From assembly GCA_028723145.1 (NCBI GenBank), contig JAQYFM010000284.1, forward strand, positions 1-9,641: a stretch of 9,641 nucleotides of DNA, given 5' to 3'. Position 1 is the stretch's first letter. Each line of letters opens with the position of its first letter. The notes beneath the pieces were generated by a model. It was given only the letters and a program-made list of their open reading frames with translations, had not been told where the DNA came from and ran no database searches. Of the stretch, positions 5,133 to 9,641 are shown piece by piece. The DNA comes from Spirochaetales bacterium (GTDB lineage Bacteria > Spirochaetota > Spirochaetia > Sphaerochaetales > Sphaerochaetaceae). The position numbers were made by a program, and so were the translations under genes.

Positions 5133-6503
5133 TTAAACAATACCTCTAACACCCCACCATAGGAATCCAATTGTTAATAATCCAACGGTCTGAATAATGA
5201 ATTTTACAATCATTGGTTTGGCAAATTCTTTTGTAGACATAAGGCCAAATGAGAATGCTACCATGTATACTGTAACTTCGTAAGCAAATAATAGCTGTGA
5301 AATACCTTGGAATACGCTATAAACCATACCATATGGGTTAAATGAAAGGTCTTGACAGATTTGAGCTAATGGTTCGCCAAGCACACTCATTACAGCTGCA
5401 GGTGTCATGATAAAGTTGAGGAATACGGATAAGAAATATGTTGCCGCAAAGAATACTTTATTTGACATATTCTGAAGTAATGGAAGTGCAATTGTTGAGA
5501 TAAATTTACCAAATCCTGCTGCAGCACCAGCTGTACCAATAGTCATACAAGCCGCAACAAAGAAGATACCACCCCAAGAAACCTTACCAAAGTCCTTTGC
5601 CTCACCAATTTCAATACCAGGCAAGAATGGAGCTGTAATTACAAATACAAAACCATACATCATACCAAGTTTATGAATTGAATTTGTAAATAGATAAAGG
5701 ATGAAGAGAATTAAGATAACAAGCATCTTCTTATCTTTAGCTGTCCATGCACCAAGCTCTTTGAGCTTCTCATCGAAGAATGTTGTTTCTCCAAGAGGTT
5801 CTTTAGGTCTGCATAAGAAAGCAGTAGCAATTGTTGTTAAGATAAGTGGGATAATGAAAACCCAGTTATCCATAAAGTAGGTAAAGTAATCAATTGGCAT
5901 TGGTGATACTGTTGCTGCATTTTTAAATACAATTGCAATATAACCAGGAGAATAGATAAAAAAGTTTGAATCGTGGTATACAAAAGTACAAGTTAGTAAT
6001 AAACCTGCAGCTCCCTTACCTTTTAAGTTAAGAGCTTTACACATACCATATACAATTGCAATTACTGATACTAATGCTAGAATACCCTGCATTAAAACTC
6101 TTGCTACAATTGAAATTAAAGCAACACCAAATACTAATGCGATGTAACTACCGTTACACTTTGAGGCCATTTTATATGCTATTCTCTCTAGAATTGTAGT
6201 CTTTTGAATAAGTACTACAAGTACAAAACAACAAAGAGTCATCCATACAGCTTCACTTGTCCAGTTTGAAAGCGCTTGGCTTAATGAACATACCTTTAAT
6301 AGAGGATATGCGAAAATTAATATAATTGATGAGGTAACATTGTTAAGTAAGTTAAATGCTAATAAGAGGATACCACTTACAGTAATAGCAAGGAACATAC
6401 TTAATGTAGGGGTCCATAACTCTCCTGTTGGAAAGAGTTTTACTAACACAAATGCTAGTATTACGATAATCCATTGAATACTTTTCTTTGATAATTTTGC
6501 CAT
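5133..6503 (-). CDS. DASS/SLC13-type anion permease
   Basis: A 456-residue integral membrane protein with about eleven or twelve hydrophobic segments arranged as two similar halves joined by a soluble loop (about 232-258). Features of the divalent anion:sodium symporter (SLC13/CitT-like) group are the central LKELGAWTAKDKKMLVILIL region (247-266), the VSWGGIFFVAACMTIGTAGAA stretch (308-328) and the re-entrant-like LNFIMTPAAVMSVLGEPLA (362-380). The twin Ser-Asn-Thr motifs of well-studied members are not intact: the first half has DSNFFIYSPG (178-187) and the second NFIMTPAA (363-370). The substrate is therefore uncertain (dicarboxylate, sulfonate or another organic anion). ATG 6503 is preceded by AAAGGA. 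The gene starts 11 nt after the alcohol dehydrogenase stop, so the two form an operon, and the permease may import the precursor or export the product of that enzyme. Confidence 0.82.
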   Translation of the reverse strand: MAKLSKKSIQWIIVILAFVLVKLFPTGELWTPTLSMFLAITVSGILLLAFNLLNNVTSSIILIFAYPLLKVCSLSQALSNWTSEAVWMTLCCFVLVVLIQKTTILERIAYKMASKCNGSYIALVFGVALISIVARVLMQGILALVSVIAIVYGMCKALNLKGKGAAGLLLTCTFVYHDSNFFIYSPGYIAIVFKNAATVSPMPIDYFTYFMDNWVFIIPLILTTIATAFLCRPKEPLGETTFFDEKLKELGAWTAKDKKMLVILILFILYLFTNSIHKLGMMYGFVFVITAPFLPGIEIGEAKDFGKVSWGGIFFVAACMTIGTAGAAAGFGKFISTIALPLLQNMSNKVFFAATYFLSVFLNFIMTPAAVMSVLGEPLAQICQDLSFNPYGMVYSVFQGISQLLFAYEVTVYMVAFSFGLMSTKEFAKPMIVKFIIQTVGLLTIGFLWWGVRGIV

Positions 6504-6514
6504 TTTTATTTCCT

Positions 6515-7711
6515 TTAGAGTGCTAATTTAAAGATTGCCATGTAGTCATCCTTAGTTCTTACAGGCTGGTACCACTTGCTGCCATCAGCAGTAGCTACTA
6601 AGTCATCAACTACAGGAATGATGTCTTCGAGAGTGATAAATTCTTCTCCACCTCTCTTTTTCTTCATTTGAGATAATCTTGTAGGAAGTCCTAACTCTGC
6701 GATAAATGATTCATAGCACTTAATAGCTTCATTAGCTGCAGTGTAATCATCTAACTGAGGATTAACTCCCCAAACACATTTACCCCAATGAGCAAATTTA
6801 GGAACATTTTTATCTGTAAGAGCATACTTGTAGAAAGCAAGAGAAATAATTGCTATTCCTGCTCCATGTACTACTGCATCAATGTGAGCTGAAAGCATAT
6901 GCTCAATAGTGTGAATAATTGTTGCGGCATTACTTCTTCCGAAAGAAGAAATTTGCATAATTGAAAGTTCACTAGCCCAAAGTAATTCAGCTCTAGCATC
7001 GTAATCCTTTGGATTCATCATCGCTCTTCTACCAGCATGGATAGCTGACTTTTGAATTCCTTCAGAAATAGCATCTTGAAGTGCCATTGTTGATGAAAAA
7101 TATGTCTCAAGTGTATGAGACATAATATCGATAATGCCACATGCTGTCTGAAATGGTGGAACAGAGAATGTATATGTAGGATCTACAATAGCTACTGCTG
7201 GTCTATTAATAGGATTTCTAAGACCGATTTTTCTCTTTGCCTCAATATTTGATACTACAGCAGACCATGAAACCTCAGCACCTGCTGCTGCAAGTGTAGG
7301 AATACAAATTACAGGTAATGTCTTTTCTACCTTTTTCTTTCCACAGTAGAAATCCCAAACATCATCTTCACCATAGTATCCAAAACCGATAGCTTTTCCT
7401 GTATCGATTGTAGAACCACCACCAGCTGCAATTATTACAGCCTCACCCATTTCTCTAACTTTCTTAATACCATCATTAATTGTGGTATGCTTTGGATTTG
7501 GCTCAATACCAGAGAATTCTGCGTATTCAATACCATTGTTACTTAGAGAATTTACTATCTCCTGGTAAAGTCCAGAAGCTTTAACAGGGATATCATCATA
7601 TACGAATAGTACTTTATTGCCATAACGCTTTACTGTATCTGCTAAGTGTGTTGATACAGCATTTTTACCAAACAATATTTTCGTACCAATGTTGTAATTG
7701 AAGTTTTCCAT
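6515..7711 (-). CDS. Iron-containing alcohol dehydrogenase (butanol dehydrogenase / YqhD-like)
   Basis: A 398-residue group III (iron-type) alcohol dehydrogenase of normal length that should interconvert an aldehyde and an alcohol with NAD(P)H in the cytoplasm. The dinucleotide-binding motif GGGSTIDTGKAIG is at 97-109. Metal ligands by family alignment are D195 and H199 (DIMSHTLE), H267 (HTIEHMLSA, with H271 in the active site) and H282 (VVHGAG). It looks catalytically complete. In the coenzyme-binding segment most relatives read AATGSEM, while this protein reads AAAGAEV (141-147), losing the Thr and Ser hydroxyls, which may alter NAD/NADP contacts. ATG 7711 follows GGAGG by four bases. It is the first gene of an operon with the anion permease. 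Its promoter has MerR-type architecture, which suggests induction by aldehyde, electrophile or the transported substrate. The true substrate is not predictable. Confidence 0.93.
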   Translation of the reverse strand: MENFNYNIGTKILFGKNAVSTHLADTVKRYGNKVLFVYDDIPVKASGLYQEIVNSLSNNGIEYAEFSGIEPNPKHTTINDGIKKVREMGEAVIIAAGGGSTIDTGKAIGFGYYGEDDVWDFYCGKKKVEKTLPVICIPTLAAAGAEVSWSAVVSNIEAKRKIGLRNPINRPAVAIVDPTYTFSVPPFQTACGIIDIMSHTLETYFSSTMALQDAISEGIQKSAIHAGRRAMMNPKDYDARAELLWASELSIMQISSFGRSNAATIIHTIEHMLSAHIDAVVHGAGIAIISLAFYKYALTDKNVPKFAHWGKCVWGVNPQLDDYTAANEAIKCYESFIAELGLPTRLSQMKKKRGGEEFITLEDIIPVVDDLVATADGSKWYQPVRTKDDYMAIFKLAL

Positions 7712-7736
7712 TATTCCTCCATAAAATATGGATAAA

Positions 7737-7767
7737 ATTTTATCTATTAGAGCAACTCTAAAGTAAA
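7737..7767 (-). promoter_or_regulatory. ADH operon promoter with 19-bp spacer (TTTACT-N19-TAAAAT)
   Basis: Read on the minus strand, TTTACT (7762-7767) and TAAAAT (7737-7742, five of six consensus bases) are 19 bp apart, two more than optimal. The spacer contains the dyad TTAGAG-N3-CTCTAA. An overlong spacer holding an inverted repeat is the hallmark of promoters activated by MerR-family proteins through DNA unwinding. Transcription would start near 7730, about 19 nt before ATG 7711. Confidence 0.6.
7747..7761. promoter_or_regulatory. Operator-like dyad A (TTAGAG-CAA-CTCTAA)
   Basis: A perfect inverted repeat of 6-bp arms within the spacer of the ADH promoter. It is near-identical to dyad B 137 bp away. 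The sequence resembles sites bound by AdhR/NmlR-type MerR regulators in style, which is inference. Confidence 0.65.
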
Positions 7768-7873
7768 TATCCTTTAGATAAAAAATTACTTATTATGAAT
7801 TAATTATTTATATTCAAAGTAAATACATAAAACGTATACAATATATAATCTTACATTTAGCAGGAATATTAGG

Positions 7874-7879
7874 TATAAT
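7874..7879 (+). promoter_or_regulatory. Possible -10 box (TATAAT) of a forward promoter
   Basis: A perfect TATAAT, with CTTACA (7850-7855) 18 bp upstream as a fair -35 box. Transcription would begin near 7886, inside dyad B, so a protein bound at that dyad would block it. It would serve the small gene at 7965, with a leader of about 80 nt. Confidence 0.4.
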
Positions 7880-7882
7880 TAA

Positions 7883-7899
7883 ATTAGAGCTACTCTAAT
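7883..7899. promoter_or_regulatory. Operator-like dyad B (ATTAGAG-CTA-CTCTAAT)
   Basis: A perfect inverted repeat of 7-bp arms with the same 6-bp arm sequence and three-base spacing as dyad A. Two such copies in one 232-bp divergent intergenic region point to one regulator acting at both ends. Confidence 0.65.
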
Positions 7900-7927
7900 A
7901 TCAAACGTTCAATAATTTAGTATTTTA

Positions 7928-7956
7928 TTGCATAAACAAATTCTTGAGTTTATCAT
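7928..7956 (+). promoter_or_regulatory. Possible start-proximal promoter (TTGCAT-N17-TATCAT)
   Basis: TTGCAT and TATCAT (five of six consensus bases) are spaced by 17 bp. The predicted start point near 7963 falls practically on ATG 7965. This would give a leaderless or nearly leaderless mRNA and explain the missing ribosome binding site of the next gene. Confidence 0.35.
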
Positions 7957-7964
7957 CCTTTTCT

Positions 7965-8159
7965 ATGAATGAACGACTTGATAAATTTGAAAAAATGCTT
8001 AGTGATATACAAAATAGCTATAGCAAAGAAAAAACTGAAATTGACAGATTAAAAAGCGAAGGTAAAGAAAAAAGTGCAACTTATAAGCACTATCTTGGAA
8101 ACCGGCTTTTATACAATTGGATTATCGCTAAATACAAAGAATATGGCTTAATTGAGTAA
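7965..8159 (+). CDS. Small helical protein of unknown function
   Basis: I do not recognise this protein. From ATG 7965 it has 64 residues, very rich in Lys and Glu. Most of it (about 3-37) is predicted helix of coiled-coil character, followed by a conserved-looking tail YKHYLGNRLLYNWIIAKYKEYGLIE, within which an aromatic/hydrophobic face alternates with charge. It has no signal peptide or membrane segment. An upstream TTG at 7944 would add seven residues, but neither start has a ribosome binding site. Its stop overlaps the ATG of the following membrane protein gene as TAATG, so the two are almost certainly co-translated, and the small protein may assist or regulate that membrane partner. Coding is supported by the tight overlap and the sensible amino-acid composition. 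Confidence 0.65.
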   Translation: MNERLDKFEKMLSDIQNSYSKEKTEIDRLKSEGKEKSATYKHYLGNRLLYNWIIAKYKEYGLIE

Positions 8160-8707
8160 TGAAAGTATCTAGAGTTTTTAATATATCATTAATAATCTTT
8201 CCTCTTTTTACACTAATCTCTGTCTATCTTTCTAATGTTGCACTTACAATTACATTTGCAACAATTACCTTTCACTTTTGGTTAAGGGCTATCTGTGGAG
8301 CAATTTTTTCCACTATAAAACTCACAGGAAAAGAAAGAATTTTTAATGTATCTGATAAAGAATTAAAACTATATGAAAAATTAGGTGTAAAAAACTGGAA
8401 GGATAAACTTCCAACTTATAAGCCTGAGTTATTCAAAGAAAGAGATTTAAATAAGCTATATAGCAATATGCTTCACTCTGAATTAGTGCACATTGCTATA
8501 TCAATTTTCAGTTATACACCACTACTTCTCTCAATTTTTTGGAGTTACTTACACGATAGTATTATTATCTTTTTCATCACATCTGTTTTAGCATCTCTGC
8601 TAGATATGACCTTTGTAATTGCTCAAAGATATAACAGGCCAAGAGTAAAACATTTAATGTCTCTTATTGTAGAAAAACATCAAAAGAGCACTTGTAAAAA
8701 TAATTAG
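8159..8707 (+). CDS. CrtO/GCAT-like membrane protein (glycosyl-4,4'-diaponeurosporenoate acyltransferase family-like)
   Basis: A 182-residue protein with an N-terminal hydrophobic hairpin (about 8-50) and a second one (about 112-156). The pattern matches the CrtO/GCAT acyltransferase-like family as I recall it: HFWLR (39-43), YEKLGVKNWKDKLP (72-85), a conserved Glu in SNMLHSELVH (102-111), and the signature QRYNRPR (156-162) after the last membrane segment. In staphylococci that family esterifies a glycosylated carotenoid, but no carotenoid gene is visible here, so the substrate is unknown and family membership does not imply pigment. ATG 8159 overlaps the preceding stop and has no clear ribosome binding site, so it depends on coupling. 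Its last 54 bp overlap the convergent exporter gene on the other strand. Confidence 0.7.
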   Translation: MKVSRVFNISLIIFPLFTLISVYLSNVALTITFATITFHFWLRAICGAIFSTIKLTGKERIFNVSDKELKLYEKLGVKNWKDKLPTYKPELFKERDLNKLYSNMLHSELVHIAISIFSYTPLLLSIFWSYLHDSIIIFFITSVLASLLDMTFVIAQRYNRPRVKHLMSLIVEKHQKSTCKNN

Positions 8708-9520
8708 ATATCCAAATAAAGAATAAATATCTGGAACTTGTGACAAGAAAATAAAGCCCCAAAGAGCTGAGAATATTACAGTAAAATAATCAAAGATTGA
8801 TATTTCTTTACTAGGTGCTGCCTTATATGCCCAAGTAATACCAAATTGCCCAACTGTTGCGCCAATTGCAGCTAAGGATAAAAGACATATTTGATAAATA
8901 CTCATTGGTGCATGGTTATTAATTACAAATGGAATTGCAATTAATGTTGATACAACTGAAAAGCCTAATACTATTTGACTTGATGGCATTCCTCTTTTTC
9001 CTAATCCTCTAACACATGCATATGCAGCTCCGGCACCAAAGCCCCCAATAACACCTACAATTGAAGCTCCCATACTCTGAGTAAATTCCATTGTTGGTTT
9101 TACAATAAATAGCACACCAACAAAAGCAAGTGCTACAAATAAATATTGCTTTATACTTGTCTTTTCCTTTAAAAATATAGCAGAGAGTAAAAGAGTAAAA
9201 AATGGTGCAAGTTTGTTTAGCATTGATGCATCAGAGATCATCATATGATCTAGAGCATAGAAGTTAGCAAAAAGTCCTACAGAACCAAAGAGTGCTCTCA
9301 TTAATAACAAGCCTAAGTCACTAGGCTTTAAATCAAGCTTATCACCACTTTTTAGAAATAAGAAAAATGATACTATCATAGCACCTGCATTTCTAAAGAG
9401 TGCTTTTTGAAAGGTTGGAAGATCTCCAGCTAAGGTCACACATAGATTCATTATCGAAAAACCAAGAGCTGAAAGAAGAATAAAAAATATACCCTTTTTA
9501 ACTGAAGTTATTTTATCCAT
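8654..9520 (-). CDS. EamA-family (drug/metabolite superfamily) transporter
   Basis: A 288-residue inner-membrane protein with ten hydrophobic segments in two repeated EamA domains (about 10-140 and 152-285), the standard DMT layout. Typical motifs are RNAGAMIVSFFLF (43-55), MLNKLAPFFTLLLSAIFLKEKTS split at 100-122 (with the family's P and LxEK), and in the second half a corresponding SIFDYFTVIFSALWGFIFLSQ stretch (240-260) plus GYLIIFTSALLM (270-281). Such proteins usually export metabolites or amino acids, and no substrate can be assigned. ATG 9520 has no convincing ribosome binding site. A TAGAAT box (9535-9540) stands 14 nt before the start and would give a very short leader. Its 3' end overlaps the convergent CrtO-like gene by 54 bp, and both C-termini look genuine. 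Confidence 0.9.
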   Translation of the reverse strand: MDKITSVKKGIFFILLSALGFSIMNLCVTLAGDLPTFQKALFRNAGAMIVSFFLFLKSGDKLDLKPSDLGLLLMRALFGSVGLFANFYALDHMMISDASMLNKLAPFFTLLLSAIFLKEKTSIKQYLFVALAFVGVLFIVKPTMEFTQSMGASIVGVIGGFGAGAAYACVRGLGKRGMPSSQIVLGFSVVSTLIAIPFVINNHAPMSIYQICLLSLAAIGATVGQFGITWAYKAAPSKEISIFDYFTVIFSALWGFIFLSQVPDIYSLFGYLIIFTSALLMFFYNKRH

Positions 9521-9593
9521 AGCACTTGAAGAATATTCTATTTATTAATTTTTTTCATCTGACATTATTTAATTTAATTGTTATCTTTTTCTT

Positions 9594-9641
9594 ATGATTG
9601 AAATAAAAGAAATTACTAGTGATGATATTGAACAAATATTA
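9594..9641 (+). CDS. Start of a possible GNAT-type acetyltransferase (runs off the window)
   Basis: ATG 9594 opens an uninterrupted frame of 16 codons (MIEIKEITSDDIEQIL) up to the window end. The pattern of a first strand followed by an xxDDxxxIL helix start is typical of GNAT N-acetyltransferase N-termini, but 16 residues cannot prove it. No ribosome binding site is present. CTGACA (9559-9564) and TATCTT (9582-9587), 17 bp apart, would start transcription at about the ATG itself. The gene is divergent from the EamA gene across 73 bp. Confidence 0.4.
   Translation, partial: MIEIKEITSDDIEQIL

Noticed and set aside
5130..5143. Hairpin GTATT-AAAC-AATAC between the convergent genes as a terminator
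   Set aside because: Five AT-rich pairs without a T run are too weak for intrinsic termination.
6267..6280. Catabolite-responsive (cre)-like TGAAAGCGCTTGGC inside the permease gene
   Set aside because: It matches the cre consensus at about 12 of 14 positions, but it is deep in coding sequence far from any promoter and encodes ordinary residues, so it is probably chance.
7768..7873. AT-rich stretch between the two dyads as an origin, curved-DNA element or small RNA
   Set aside because: It shows only loose imperfect repeats such as AAAGTAAATA twice. No stable hairpin with T run, no DnaA boxes and no open frame with a ribosome binding site was seen.
7944..7964. TTG start at 7944 for the small helical protein
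   Set aside because: There is no ribosome binding site, and the possible -10 box TATCAT (7951-7956) lies inside this stretch, so the ATG at 7965 is preferred. Evidence is not decisive.
1..9641. Mobile elements, CRISPR array, tRNA or rRNA genes
   Set aside because: No transposase, terminal inverted repeats, regularly spaced repeats or RNA-gene consensus were found on either strand.

Overview
The window is AT-rich chromosomal DNA with short intergenic gaps. It carries several perfect AAGGAGG ribosome binding sites, a LacI-type sugar regulator, an iron-containing alcohol dehydrogenase and a close relative of the NagB-like isomerases of anaerobic gut Firmicutes. This points to a low-GC, probably anaerobic Firmicute (Lachnospiraceae or Erysipelotrichia type). 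That placement is an impression from gene style, not a computed assignment. No tRNA, rRNA, CRISPR array, insertion sequence or phage gene was seen.

Left block (1-3607, minus strand). This is a tightly coupled sugar-phosphate operon read right to left: LacI-family regulator, phosphofructokinase-family kinase, NagB-like amino-sugar-phosphate isomerase/deaminase, and NagA-like deacetylase (cut by the window edge). The junctions overlap by 1 nt (TGATG, TAATG) or are 11 nt apart. Each carries AAGGAGG inside or at the end of the preceding gene. Each of the three enzymes departs from its textbook relative at an important site: the kinase has GGNG with PKTMDND, the isomerase has a rewritten N-terminal loop, and the deacetylase has Met where a substrate-contacting His is usual. 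The likely logic is deacetylation, then deamination/isomerisation, then phosphorylation to a bisphosphate, i.e. a peripheral amino-sugar route with its own kinase under its own repressor.

Control region (3608-3915). It holds a cluster of TTGC/GCAA dyads, including an 11-bp perfect tandem repeat that sets two operator cores exactly 11 bp apart. It also holds a good forward promoter for the divergent FMN reductase gene.

Middle block (3916-7711). A small NAD(P)H-dependent FMN reductase and a MerR-family regulator lie on the plus strand, separated by a 111-nt gap that can fold into a compact three-way junction. They converge on a minus-strand pair, an iron-containing alcohol dehydrogenase followed by a DASS/SLC13-type anion permease. 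The ADH promoter has a 19-bp spacer with an inverted repeat inside it, the layout typical of MerR-regulated promoters. A second copy of that repeat lies 137 bp away near the divergent gene.

Right block (7944-9641). A small helical protein is followed, with a TAATG overlap, by a membrane protein related to CrtO/GCAT-type acyltransferases. These converge, with a 54-bp coding overlap, on an EamA-type drug/metabolite exporter. The window ends in the first 16 codons of a possible GNAT acetyltransferase. Most genes here lack a Shine-Dalgarno sequence, in contrast to the left block.
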